From Rufibacter roseus (GTDB lineage: Bacteria; Bacteroidota; Bacteroidia; Cytophagales; Hymenobacteraceae): a stretch of 64,000 nt of DNA. The position numbers and the translations under genes are program-made. This document shows positions 16,075-24,359 of this stretch, in pieces. How positions within the stretch are numbered: position 1 is the first letter of the stretch; each line of letters begins with the position of its first letter. The notes under the pieces were generated by a model. The model had not been told where the DNA came from. It worked only from the letters and a program-made list of their open reading frames with translations, and ran no database searches. The stretch lies in NCBI RefSeq assembly GCF_001647285.1, contig NZ_LRML01000008.1, forward strand, positions 172,307 through 236,306, read 5' to 3'.

Positions 16075-17153
16075 TAAGAGAGGCCTAGGTTTACTAAAGA
16101 AATAGCCGGAATCATATTTACTGCTTCCTTCTTTTTACTGTCTACTATCTTAGTGTAAATGGCTGTAGTCTTTATGTGGCTATGACCAAGCAACTTTTGT
16201 ATTACGTACAAATCCGCTCCTTTGGTTAAGGCCAATGTTGCAAATGTGTGCCTTGAACAGTGAAATGTAATATGCTTCGTGATACCTGCTCTTAAACACC
16301 ATTGCAGTAACCGTACATTGTTATAGGCACTGTATTTTATGTTGAAAATCTTTTTGTTAGGTTCAGAAGGTTGCCCTGCAAGGGCTAATGCTGTTTGAGA
16401 TAAAGGAAGGTGAACGAATTTGTTTGCTGTTTTTAAAGGTCTGAATTTCAAATTCTCACCATCTACTATGTCCTTCCAATGTAATGCCTCTACGTCAGAC
16501 CAACGTAAGCCAGTATAGCATGAAAAAAGAAAAGCCCTTTTTAACTCTTCTGATTCACATTTTGCGTCGGCTAAGGCTTGTACTTCCTCATAGGTTAGAT
16601 ACTCTCTATTGGTTTCAGCTTGACCAACCCCTTTTACCCGAGAAGCAGGGTTCTCAAAAATTATCCTGTCTTCAAATGCTCTTCTGAGGGTAGCTTTAAA
16701 TTTATTGAAATAAGAATCTGCACTATTTTGGCCTACCTCTTTAGTAAGGAAGGTTTTAAATCCTTCAACAAATTTTTTGTCTATGTGACTAAACTGCAAG
16801 GAGCCATTGGAATATGTTTGAAGCTGTTTTATTGAACTTACCCAAACTGAATAATTTCCTTTGCTAGCTTTTTTCTCTTCTGCATATTCCCAAAAGTAGG
16901 CAATGAAGTCGGTTGGCTTAGATTTTAGGTCAATTAGACCGTACTGGTCATTAACAAGTTGCTGTTCAACCTTTAGACGAGCGGCTTCTGCTATCTTTCT
17001 GTTTTCCTTATCTTCCTTTTTAGAGGTAGCGTCTTTTCCATTAGTGATTGTAAATGGAAAAAATTTTGTCTCTCTTTTACCATTGTGGTAAATGTCCAAG
17101 TAAAGCTTTTCTTTTCCTTCTTTGGTTTTCTTAGCCCTTAAAGCAACCCCCAT
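16074..17153 (-). CDS. Tyrosine recombinase (integrase) of the mnmE island
   Basis: A 359-residue integrase. The N-terminal arm-type DNA-binding domain (residues 1-75) includes LYLDIYHNGKRETKFF. The SAM-like core-binding domain spans about 80-180. The catalytic domain has Arg217 (YTGLRWSDVEAL), His298 and Arg301 (TFHCSRHTFATLAL), His324 (LLGHSHIKTT) and the nucleophile Tyr333 (AIYTKI), all intact, so it is probably active. The gene lies directly inside the 3' end of mnmE, with its own promoter at 17182. This suggests integration at the mnmE terminus, the site whose duplication marks the far end at 6378. The target is inferred from the direct repeat. Confidence 0.95.
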   Translation of the reverse strand: MGVALRAKKTKEGKEKLYLDIYHNGKRETKFFPFTITNGKDATSKKEDKENRKIAEAARLKVEQQLVNDQYGLIDLKSKPTDFIAYFWEYAEEKKASKGNYSVWVSSIKQLQTYSNGSLQFSHIDKKFVEGFKTFLTKEVGQNSADSYFNKFKATLRRAFEDRIIFENPASRVKGVGQAETNREYLTYEEVQALADAKCESEELKRAFLFSCYTGLRWSDVEALHWKDIVDGENLKFRPLKTANKFVHLPLSQTALALAGQPSEPNKKIFNIKYSAYNNVRLLQWCLRAGITKHITFHCSRHTFATLALTKGADLYVIQKLLGHSHIKTTAIYTKIVDSKKKEAVNMIPAISLVNLGLS

Positions 17154-17181
17154 CTTTGTTTTTATTTGTTACCAAGTTAAA

Positions 17182-17189
17182 CAAAGGTA
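17182..17189 (-). promoter_or_regulatory. Probable -7 box of integrase gene
   Basis: The minus strand reads TACCTTTG, the commonest form of the Bacteroidota TAnnTTTG box, about 29 bp before the integrase ATG. TTTG-like triplets on the minus strand lie 16-24 bp upstream. Confidence 0.55.
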
Positions 17190-17313
17190 ACAAATGAGTA
17201 ACACTCAAACAACAAACAAAGGAAAAGGAAGGAAGATAAAAGTATATTAAACTGCTGATTTGCAGTAACTTGTTTGACTTTGTTAGGATAACGTTTTCCA
17301 TTGTTTTACCTGT

Positions 17314-18693
17314 TTACTTTCCGATGCAAAACTTTGTAAAAATATTATCTAATAAATCATCTGTCGTGATCTCACCAGTAATCAATCCTAGCTCATAAAG
17401 CGCTCTTCTTATGTCCGCGGCCAGCCAATCGCCGGTGAGGCCGTTATCCAGCCCTTGCAGTACTTCCAATAAGGCATTTGAAGTTTTTTGGAGGCTTTGG
17501 AAGTGGCGGAGGTTGGTAACGATGGTTCGGTCACCGGTGATGGCCTCGTTGGCGTGTACCTGTTCCAGTAGCGTCTGTTGCAGCTCATCTAAGCCAGCCT
17601 TAGTGCCTGCCGATAGAAAAATCAGATGTTCGAACTCCTGAAACTGAGCCAACTGTTCGGGGGTGGCCAAATCTTGTTTATTGCCCAGGAGCAAATATGG
17701 CACCTGGGGCAGTTGCAAAGCTTCTAACTCGGCTTTAAGTTCAGCAGGAGAGGTGGAGGTGACATCGAACAGATACAGCACCAATGATGCTTTTTGTAGT
17801 TGCTGTTTTGTGCGTGCCACGCCAATGGCTTCCACGGTGTCAAGTGTTTCGCGGAGGCCGGCGGTGTCAATGAATCGGAAGCGGAGGCCGCCAATTATAG
17901 CCTCATCCTCAATTACGTCGCGGGTGGTGCCAGGAATATCAGAGACAATGGCTTTTTCCTCGTTCAGCAGGGCATTGAGTAGGGTAGACTTTCCTGCGTT
18001 GGGCTTACCGGCAATCACAGTTGGTACTCCATTTTTTAATACGTTGCCCATTTCAAAAGACCGCAGCAAATCCGTCACCAGCCGCTGCAGTTGGGTGATG
18101 AGGTTGCGCAGGGCGGAGCGGTCGGCAAACTCCACGTCTTCCTCGCTGAAATCAAGCTCCAGTTCAATCATTGACGCGAAGTGAATGAGCTGTGCCCGCA
18201 GCGCCTTTATTTCCTGAGAGAATCCGCCGCGCATCTGGTTCATGGCCACTTGGTGCGTGAGGGCAGAGTCGGAGGCAATTAAATCGGCCACGGCCTCGGC
18301 CTGGGCTAAATCAAACTGGCCGTTCAAAAAGGCGCGTTTGGTGAACTCACCTGCCTCGGCTAGGCGTGCTCCTTGGCGCAGGAACAGCTTTATAAGTTGC
18401 TCCGTAATGTATGGCGACCCGTGGCAGGAAACTTCTACCACATCTTCTTTAGTATAAGATGCGGGGCCTTTGAACAGCGAAACCACCACTTCATCCAAAA
18501 TTTTTTCCCCGTCCCGAATGGTGCCGAAGTGCAGCGTGTGCGACGCCTGCTTCTCCAGATTCTTACCTTTGAAAACGCCATTTACCATAGAAATGGCTTC
18601 AGGTCCGGACAAGCGGATAATGGCAATGGCACCGTGTCCTGAAGCCGTGGCCAGCGCAATAATGGTGTCTTTGGAAAGGGTAGAAGGTATCAA
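17314..18693 (-). CDS. mnmE: tRNA uridine-5-carboxymethylaminomethyl(34) synthesis GTPase MnmE
   Basis: This 459-residue GTPase acts with MnmG to modify U34 at the tRNA wobble position. The N-terminal formyl-THF-binding domain covers about 1-120. A helical domain encloses a G domain (about 220-380) with G1 GKPNAGKST (229-237), G2 around TT256-257, G3 DTAG (276-279) and G4 NKQD (338-341). The C-terminal helix ends in the essential FCIGK (455-459), whose Cys is catalytic in the family. The island ends exactly at its stop codon, and the FCIGK codons are restored by the attachment core, so the protein stays intact. It has the full usual length of the family. Confidence 0.97.
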   Translation of the reverse strand: MIPSTLSKDTIIALATASGHGAIAIIRLSGPEAISMVNGVFKGKNLEKQASHTLHFGTIRDGEKILDEVVVSLFKGPASYTKEDVVEVSCHGSPYITEQLIKLFLRQGARLAEAGEFTKRAFLNGQFDLAQAEAVADLIASDSALTHQVAMNQMRGGFSQEIKALRAQLIHFASMIELELDFSEEDVEFADRSALRNLITQLQRLVTDLLRSFEMGNVLKNGVPTVIAGKPNAGKSTLLNALLNEEKAIVSDIPGTTRDVIEDEAIIGGLRFRFIDTAGLRETLDTVEAIGVARTKQQLQKASLVLYLFDVTSTSPAELKAELEALQLPQVPYLLLGNKQDLATPEQLAQFQEFEHLIFLSAGTKAGLDELQQTLLEQVHANEAITGDRTIVTNLRHFQSLQKTSNALLEVLQGLDNGLTGDWLAADIRRALYELGLITGEITTDDLLDNIFTKFCIGK

Positions 18694-18717
18694 AACAAAT
18701 GAGGTTCTAACGTAAAA

Positions 18718-18759
18718 GCCGTTTTAGGCCTGATTTTGCAAATTTAGACTAAAAACGGC
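18718..18759. repeat. Dispersed palindrome, full copy 2 (covaried arms)
   Basis: The outer arms are GCCGTTTTAG and CTAAAAACGGC rather than TCTGTTTTAG/CTAAAACAGA. The CTG to CCG change on one arm is matched by CAG to CGG on the other, so pairing is kept. Located just upstream of mnmE. Confidence 0.7.
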
Positions 18760-18812
18760 AGAAAAGCTGAATTGCTTCTTGGTCTGATGAAGCAGGTAAG
18801 GAAGTAGAAAGG

Positions 18813-19316
18813 CTACTTCTGTGTAGCAATGTATTCCAAGCCTTGCAAGAAATCTTTAGGGGGAATATAACCAGCCACGCGCTGCATGACTTGCTGCTGT
18901 TCGTTCAGAAAAACCGTAGACGGATAACTCAGCTCCCCTTGTAATAGTGCCACCGCCAGCTCATGCGCTTTGTATTCCGGCTTAAAGCGGTAAGTGGTGC
19001 CGTTTATAGTAATAGGCTGCCGCGATTCTGCATTCAGTTTCACCACGTAAAAATCACGGTTAAGTTTGTCTACCACTGCTACGTTCTGGTACACCTGCTT
19101 ATCCATTTTCTTACAGTAGCCGCACCAGTCAGTGTAAACGTCAATCAGAATCTTCTTCGGGTGCTGCTTACTTTTCACCAGCGCCTCTTCCAGCGTGAGC
19201 CACTGCAGGGCAGGCTTATTATCCAAATTTGCCAATTCTGCTTCCGATGAATTTTCCCGAAAGGTCATTCCACCAGAAGTAAATAGAACCAGTAAAAGGA
19301 AAAAAAGAATTCGCAT
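18813..19316 (-). CDS. Thioredoxin-fold periplasmic protein
   Basis: A 167-residue protein with an N-terminal signal peptide (residues 1-18, LFFLLLVLFTSGG) and a thioredoxin-like domain with the active site DWCGYCKKMD (CxxC near residues 65-68). The cis-Pro region is in LSYPSTVFL. It is of the DUF255/thioredoxin-7 style that reduces disulphides or handles periplasmic thiol exchange; the partner is unknown. It is located 120 bp downstream of mnmE on the same strand but separated from it by a palindrome. No other redox gene is adjacent. Confidence 0.88.
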   Translation of the reverse strand: MRILFFLLLVLFTSGGMTFRENSSEAELANLDNKPALQWLTLEEALVKSKQHPKKILIDVYTDWCGYCKKMDKQVYQNVAVVDKLNRDFYVVKLNAESRQPITINGTTYRFKPEYKAHELAVALLQGELSYPSTVFLNEQQQVMQRVAGYIPPKDFLQGLEYIATQK

Positions 19317-19638
19317 TGGCTTTAGGTCGATATATCTATTTAAACAGCGCCTAGGAAAGTAGGTTCCATTAAAGTTGCAGCTGCACTATATACTTCTATA
19401 AGTACGTAAAGCAGGAGTAGGTATTGTATTGAGCATCAGGGGATATTTTGATTGGTTTTACTAAAATCAGGGCAAAAAGACTTGCACAAAAAACCTTGAT
19501 GCGTATTCTAGACCTGCGATTGTCTGAGCCAGTAGCCAATGGTAACACTGTAATGCTAATCAGGAGATTGGCTATTCAGCAGTGCGTAGAGCGCTAGGCT
19601 TACTCTCCGCACAACACTACATAAATAAAGGCAGTGGC
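19317..19638. other. Intergenic stretch, no feature seen
   Basis: 322 bp between the metal permease stop and the thioredoxin-like gene start. A reading frame shadowing the permease end was rejected, and no hairpin of note was found. Confidence 0.4.
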
Positions 19639-20538
19639 TTAAGCTGAAGCAGGCTGTGGCGTAGTCACAACTAAATGCCGTCTTCTTGACACCAACCCAT
19701 GTGTGGGTGAAAACACAAAGGCCAACAGGAACTCCAAACCAATAATGACTGAAATAGCACCGGCCACTGATCCATCCAGCCATAGCGCCAGGTAATAACC
19801 GGCAAAAGAAGCCACAACGCCAAACACGGCGGAAAGTATCAGCATGACCTTGAGTTGGTCTGTAAGCAGGTAAGCAGTAGCGGCAGGTCCTACCATCAAG
19901 GCCACCACCAAAATGGCCCCCACTGATTCAAACGAAGCCACGGTAGTGAGTGAAACAGCACCCATGAGCAGGTAGTACCACAATGAAGTTGAAATCCCAA
20001 TGGCGGCGGCAAATGCAGGATCAAAGGAAGTGAGGTACAGCTGCCGGTAAAACAGTGTTATAAAAGCCAAAATAACCAATGTCACGCCCGCCATCATCCA
20101 GACGGTGCGGGGACCAAGGGATAGTCCCGATTCAGTTATCCAAGTATCTAAGGGCACATAGGCAATTTCGCCGTACAGCACGCAGTCCTGGTCTAAATCT
20201 ACCTGTCCCGCATAAACAGTAATCAGAATTATGCCCAGCGCGAAGAGCCAGGTAAAGGTAACACCAATAGAGGCATCGGCTGGAACTCGGGCTTTCTTGT
20301 GGAAGAACTCAATCAGGAAAGTACAGACCACGCCCAAGGCTGCGGCGCCAAAGAGCATAGACCAGACTTCGCGGGTGCCGCTGAACAGAAAAGCCAACAC
20401 AATACCCGGCAGCACGGCGTGCGATATGGCATCGCCCACCATGGCCATGCGGCGCAGAATCAGGAAGCAGCCCAGTAAACCGCTGCTGATTGCCACCAAT
20501 GACCCAGTCATTATTATCCAGAATGCATCTAGGTTCAT
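19639..20538 (-). CDS. Metal ABC transporter permease (ABC-3 family)
   Basis: The second, 299-residue permease of the Mn/Zn importer, with about eight hydrophobic helices in the ZnuB/TroD family layout. The DAISHAVLPGIVLAF loop (near residues 36-50) and the C-terminal VSVIIGLEFLLAFVF helix are typical of ABC-3 permeases. Its start overlaps the upstream DtxR-fused permease by 4 bp, giving a tight operon and a heterodimeric membrane channel. The imported metal is inferred to be manganese or zinc from the paired DtxR-type regulators; iron is not excluded. Confidence 0.92.
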   Translation of the reverse strand: MNLDAFWIIMTGSLVAISSGLLGCFLILRRMAMVGDAISHAVLPGIVLAFLFSGTREVWSMLFGAAALGVVCTFLIEFFHKKARVPADASIGVTFTWLFALGIILITVYAGQVDLDQDCVLYGEIAYVPLDTWITESGLSLGPRTVWMMAGVTLVILAFITLFYRQLYLTSFDPAFAAAIGISTSLWYYLLMGAVSLTTVASFESVGAILVVALMVGPAATAYLLTDQLKVMLILSAVFGVVASFAGYYLALWLDGSVAGAISVIIGLEFLLAFVFSPTHGLVSRRRHLVVTTPQPASA

Positions 20539-21827
20539 GGTTGTTGCGGAATAATGGTTTGGTGCGGGTCTTGTGTAGGGTAGTCCAGGAGTTCCTCAAG
20601 GCGGCGCTCCAGCTCAGGTGTAAGCACATGTTCAATAGATTCGGCATCTTCATGCACGTGGTCTGAGGCCACTTGAAGGTACTGCGTGAGGTACAACTCC
20701 CAGAGCCGGTGCAATCGCACTACCCGCTGCGCCTCTTTCTTGCCAGCATCGGTTAAAGCCCAGCCTTGGCTGCTCTTGGTCACCAGCCCCTGCCGACGGA
20801 GTACCAGCAATCCTTCCTTCATCCGGAGCAAGGGCAGTTCACGGCGGTCACGAATTTGCTTGTTTGAGTAGCTGTGGCTGTAGTTATCCTGCGCCTCGCC
20901 CAAGAGAAACAAAGTTTTTAGAATATTCTCACGCATCATCTGGCGGCGCACTTTACGCTGTAGCAGCAACCGGGCAGCCAGTCCAGTTTTAGGCGCTAAG
21001 ACGAAGGAGAAGATGGCCAGAAGCGAAAGCAGCATCACTATCCAAGGTCCGGTGGGCATGGCGGGGGCGGTGTAGGAGACAAATGCCCCGGCCGCTCCGC
21101 AGAAGGCACTCATAGCCGCCGCAATGACCACCATCACACCTAAGCGGTCGGTCCAGAAACGGGCGGCGGCGGCAGGTGTAATGAGCATGGCGCTCATGAG
21201 TACTACGCCCACGCTCTGAATGCCCACTACCACTGCCAAAACAGTTAAGGTAGTAAGCAGCAGTTCCAGCCCCCGTACTGGCAACCCAATGGTGCGAGCA
21301 TACGCCACATCAAAACTGATGAGCTTGAATTCTTTGTACAGCAGCACCACGCTCAACAGCAGCAGCACCGCCACAATACCAAAGGTAACTAAATCTTGGC
21401 CCACCAAAGCAGCCGCGCTCCCGAACAGGAACTTGTCCAGCCCACTCTGGTTTTCGTTGCCTGAGTGCTGAATAGAGGTCAGGAACAGAATGCCTACCCC
21501 GAAGAAAACCGACAGCACCAGCCCAATGGCAGTGTCTTCTTTTATTCGGCTCTTGGCAGTAATAAAATCAATGACTACCAGCGAAAGCCAGCCAGTGAGA
21601 AAGGATCCCAATAACAGGATAAGTTGATTTTTTTCTCCGGTTAACATAAAGGCCAGACAAACCCCTGGGAGAACCGCGTGGGCCACGGCATCGCCTACCA
21701 AGGCGCGTTTGCGGAGCACAGTAAAGCAGCCCACTACTGCCGAACTAGCCGCCAGTAGTATAGAACCTAATGTGACGTAGCGCACATTGGCATCAGACAT
21801 GCTTAAAAACTCCCACAGTGTGTTCAT
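20535..21827 (-). CDS. Metal ABC permease fused to a DtxR-type regulator domain
   Basis: A 430-residue fusion. Residues 1-285 are an ABC-3 metal permease with about eight helices (VGDAVAHAVLPGVCLAF loop). Residues 300-430 look like the DtxR/MntR winged helix and dimerization region: a helix-turn-helix (RELPLLRMKEGLLVLRRQGL), then HRLWELYLTQYL, HEDAESIEHVL and DPHQTIIP, the last three matching metal-site segments of DtxR proteins, including the His/Glu ligands. The C-terminal domain is therefore cytoplasmic and could sense metal or bind DNA while attached to the transporter. It overlaps the downstream permease and the upstream ATPase by 4 bp each. Such fusions are known in Bacteroidota. Whether it regulates transcription is unproven. 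Confidence 0.85.
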   Translation of the reverse strand: MNTLWEFLSMSDANVRYVTLGSILLAASSAVVGCFTVLRKRALVGDAVAHAVLPGVCLAFMLTGEKNQLILLLGSFLTGWLSLVVIDFITAKSRIKEDTAIGLVLSVFFGVGILFLTSIQHSGNENQSGLDKFLFGSAAALVGQDLVTFGIVAVLLLLSVVLLYKEFKLISFDVAYARTIGLPVRGLELLLTTLTVLAVVVGIQSVGVVLMSAMLITPAAAARFWTDRLGVMVVIAAAMSAFCGAAGAFVSYTAPAMPTGPWIVMLLSLLAIFSFVLAPKTGLAARLLLQRKVRRQMMRENILKTLFLLGEAQDNYSHSYSNKQIRDRRELPLLRMKEGLLVLRRQGLVTKSSQGWALTDAGKKEAQRVVRLHRLWELYLTQYLQVASDHVHEDAESIEHVLTPELERRLEELLDYPTQDPHQTIIPQQP

Positions 21828-22627
21828 GGCCGAACCGGTTTTTTCTCCCGAATAGGGAAGTTCTTTTTGTGGAGCAACTCGCTTACCCGGCTAAGCTCGG
21901 TGAGGCGGCCGCCATAGGTTTTTTCCAATAGGGCAGGAGTGAGGGTTTCAGCAGTGGGGCCAGAGGCGACTAAGCGCATGTTCAACAGAATTACCCAATC
22001 AAAATAATCTTGGGCACTCTGCAGGTCATGGTGCACCACCACCACTGTTTTGCCCGCCTCGCGCATTTGCCGGAGCAGTTCAATAATAGCCGTTTCAGTA
22101 GCAATGTCTACTCCCGCGAAGGGTTCATCCATGAGGTATAAATCAGCGTCTTGGGCAAGGGCTCGGGCCAAGAATACCCGCTGCTGCTGCCCACCCGATA
22201 GCTGTGAAATCTGCCGATTAGCGAAATCCTGCATGCCTACTTTCTCCAGCGCCTCCAGGGCCTGCTGCTTCTGTTTCGCGCCGGGTCTGCTAAACAGCCC
22301 TAATTGGCCATAGGTGCCCATCATAGCCACATCCAGCGCAGAGGCCGGAAAATCCCAATCCACCGACTCCCGCTGCGGTACATAACTTACCTTTTTGCGA
22401 ATCTCATCTAAAGACTTTCCGAACAATTGCACATATCCGCTGTTAAGCGGCAGCAATCCCATAATGGCTTTAATCAAAGTCGATTTTCCGGCGCCATTGG
22501 GACCTATAACTCCAACCAAAGATTTATGGGGAAGGGTCAGGTCCACATCCCACAACACTGGCTTTCGCTGGTAACTCACCGTCAAATCATGCACCTCCAA
22601 TACCGGGTCTGTCACGTGTTGTATCAT
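21824..22627 (-). CDS. Metal ABC transporter ATP-binding protein
   Basis: A 267-residue ABC ATPase that powers the metal importer. Walker A GPNGAGKST (near 42-50), Q-loop YVPQRESVDWDFP, signature LSGGQQQRVFLARAL, Walker B LYLMDEPFAGVD and the H-loop VVVHHDL are all intact, as in the ZnuC/MntB family. It overlaps the fused permease by 4 bp and lies 92 bp downstream of the substrate-binding protein gene, with an inverted repeat in that gap. Confidence 0.94.
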   Translation of the reverse strand: MIQHVTDPVLEVHDLTVSYQRKPVLWDVDLTLPHKSLVGVIGPNGAGKSTLIKAIMGLLPLNSGYVQLFGKSLDEIRKKVSYVPQRESVDWDFPASALDVAMMGTYGQLGLFSRPGAKQKQQALEALEKVGMQDFANRQISQLSGGQQQRVFLARALAQDADLYLMDEPFAGVDIATETAIIELLRQMREAGKTVVVVHHDLQSAQDYFDWVILLNMRLVASGPTAETLTPALLEKTYGGRLTELSRVSELLHKKNFPIREKKPVRP

Positions 22628-22635
22628 CTCTTTTT

Positions 22636-22723
22636 GTAATGATTAATGAACAATGAGTAATGATTAATAGGTAGTTAACAATGGGTATTAATAAATGAGC
22701 AGATATTAGTCATTAATCATTAC
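22636..22723. repeat. Inverted repeat between binding-protein and ATPase genes
   Basis: GTAATGATTAAT (22636-22647, repeated at 22657-22668) is a perfect complement of ATTAATCATTAC (22712-22723). The right arm overlaps the stop of the substrate-binding protein gene. In RNA it could form one of two alternative stems, so it may set transcript ratios. Confidence 0.5.
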
Positions 22724-23667
22724 TTAAGCGCTTCAACTATCTTCTGCACATTGGCTTTAACCATGCCTATGTAAGTACCTGCTGGGCCGCCTGCTTCGCC
22801 GAGTGCGTCGGAGTAGAGGTTGCCGCCAATTTTCACCTGTTGACCGCGCTGTTTACTTCCTTCCTGCACGGCTTCTATGGCTTTGTTAGAAACGGAGGTT
22901 TCTACAAACACCGCTTTTATTTTCCGCTTCGTGATGAAATCAACCAAAGAGCTCACGTCCCGCAGGCCGAATTCTGACATGGTGGAAATTCCCTGTAAAC
23001 CCCGCACTTCAATGTTATAAGCGTCGCCGAAGTAGCCGAAGGCATCGTGGGCGGTAATCAAGATGCGCTGTTGGGCTGGAATAGAGGCAATCTGCTGCTT
23101 TGCCCATTGGTGCAGGCTGTCCAACTGCTGCAGGTACTTCTGGGTGTTTTGGCGATACTCTTGCGCATGAGCAGGGTCATGCTTCTGCAGTCTCTCAGAC
23201 ACATGCGCTACCAGCTTACTCCAGAGTTGAACATCAAACCAAACGTGCGGATCGTGGGTGTCGGGGTAATTAGGGCTGTGGCGGAGCTTGTTTTTAGGCA
23301 AGCCCTCAGCGGCGGCCCATACGGTTTGTTGCCGCGATAGCTTCTCCAGTACTTCGCCCATTTTGCCCTCCAGGTGCAGGCCGTTGTAGATGATAACATC
23401 GGCTTGCCGCAGTTTCTGCAAATCACCTAAGGCAGCCTTGTACAGGTGGGGGTCTACGCCTGAGCCCATGAGCGCTTCTACCACGGCTCGTTCACCTGCC
23501 ACGTTTGCTACCGCATCTTGCAGAATTCCCGTGGTGGTGACAATGTACAGTTTCCCTTGTTGCTTAGCCAGCTCAGCAGTATCTTCCTGCGGAGTGCAGG
23601 AAGAAAACAGTAGAAACAAGCACATGAGCCATCCAAAAATTATTCGCCATTTTTGAGCTGATTTCAT
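22720..23667 (-). CDS. Metal ABC transporter substrate-binding lipoprotein (ZnuA/TroA type)
   Basis: A 315-residue periplasmic metal-binding protein tethered by a lipobox (LFSSCTPQ, Cys near residue 24). Metal ligands expected in cluster A-1 proteins are visible: His in VDPHLY, His in DPHVWFD, His in TAHDAFGYF, and an acidic residue in the C-terminal lobe (YSDALG). There is no His-rich loop of ZnuA type, which slightly favours manganese. The start codon abuts half a copy of the dispersed palindrome (23668-23686). It is transcribed from the fabH-mntR unit. Confidence 0.93.
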   Translation of the reverse strand: MKSAQKWRIIFGWLMCLFLLFSSCTPQEDTAELAKQQGKLYIVTTTGILQDAVANVAGERAVVEALMGSGVDPHLYKAALGDLQKLRQADVIIYNGLHLEGKMGEVLEKLSRQQTVWAAAEGLPKNKLRHSPNYPDTHDPHVWFDVQLWSKLVAHVSERLQKHDPAHAQEYRQNTQKYLQQLDSLHQWAKQQIASIPAQQRILITAHDAFGYFGDAYNIEVRGLQGISTMSEFGLRDVSSLVDFITKRKIKAVFVETSVSNKAIEAVQEGSKQRGQQVKIGGNLYSDALGEAGGPAGTYIGMVKANVQKIVEALK

Positions 23668-23686
23668 AAAAACAGGCCTAAAACAA
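23668..23686. repeat. Half copy of the dispersed palindrome
   Basis: AAAAACAGGCCTAAAACAA matches the right half of the repeat family only; the left half is replaced by the start of the binding-protein gene. Probably a decayed copy. Confidence 0.5.
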
Positions 23687-23687
23687 C

Positions 23688-24347
23688 TTACGGTTTAATG
23701 ACAAAAATTTTTGATAAAACATCAGAAGAAAGAATGACAGTTTTGTTTCTGTTGATGTTTATTTCTAACGAGTTATCATACGCTATTTTATCCAACACTT
23801 GAAGGTGAGATCCTATTTGAATACCCACTCTGTTCAGGTACTGTAAAAAGGCTGGTTGTGAATCTTTTACCCGGCACACAATGCCTGTTTGTTCAACCTC
23901 CAAGGCTGACAGCGCTTTTTGCTCTACCTGCGGAATCTCGCCATTCTCGGTCGGGATTGGGTCTCCGTGTGGATCTACCCTAGGGTGGTTCAGGAAAGTG
24001 TCTAACCTGTTCACGAGTAACTCAGACTTCACATGTTCCATCTGTTCAGCCACCTCATGTACCTCGTCCCATGCGAAGTTAAGTTTCTGCACCAGAAAGA
24101 CTTCCCATAAACGATGCTTACGGATGATCCTCAATGCAACCCTTCGGCCATCGTCGGTGAGCTGTACGCCGCGGTATTTCACGTAATGCACCAAGTCTTT
24201 GGCGCTGAGTTTGCGCAGCATGTCGCTCACCGATGCAGGCTTGGTATCTAAAGCATCTGCCAGAGCATTGGTACTCACACCGTGGGCACCGCCGCCTGAC
24301 AGTTTATAGATGGCTTTGATGTAATTCTCTTCAGCGGTACTATGCAT
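23688..24347 (-). CDS. mntR: DtxR/MntR-family metal-dependent regulator
   Basis: A 219-residue transcriptional repressor controlling metal uptake. The N-terminal winged helix (ALDTKPASVSDMLRKLSAKDLVHY spans the recognition region, residues 28-55) is followed by the dimerization and metal-site helices (HRLWEVFLV, HEVAEQMEHV, DPHGDPIP). A C-terminal SH3/FeoA-like domain (about 150-219) makes it of the long DtxR type. It is encoded just upstream of the Mn/Zn ABC genes and 12 bp after fabH, so it likely represses this operon. The metal, Mn versus Fe, is not decided; mntR is the best guess. Confidence 0.85.
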   Translation of the reverse strand: MHSTAEENYIKAIYKLSGGGAHGVSTNALADALDTKPASVSDMLRKLSAKDLVHYVKYRGVQLTDDGRRVALRIIRKHRLWEVFLVQKLNFAWDEVHEVAEQMEHVKSELLVNRLDTFLNHPRVDPHGDPIPTENGEIPQVEQKALSALEVEQTGIVCRVKDSQPAFLQYLNRVGIQIGSHLQVLDKIAYDNSLEININRNKTVILSSDVLSKIFVIKP

Positions 24348-24359
24348 TTCCTTTTTTAA

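Larger units (their letters stand above)
6378..17331. mobile_element. Genomic island inserted at the 3' end of mnmE
   Basis: An 18-bp direct repeat bounds the segment: 17314-17331 (the end of mnmE) and 6378-6395. On the minus strand they read TTTTGCATCGGAAAGTAA and TTCTGCATCGGTAAATAA, 15/18 identical, and both encode FCIGK plus stop. The integrase gene lies directly inside the mnmE-proximal end, as in many site-specific islands. Contents in minus-strand order from mnmE: tyrosine recombinase, helix-turn-helix protein, serine recombinase, unknown protein, polymerase-like gene (opposite strand), then four accessory genes separated by attC-like palindromes. Known islands such as SGI1 use the 3' end of trmE/mnmE as attB. 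No relationship to SGI1 beyond the site choice is claimed. Confidence 0.8.

Noticed and set aside
16484..16835. Short plus-strand reading frames inside the integrase gene
   Set aside because: They are shadows of the long minus-strand integrase frame, with no motif of their own.
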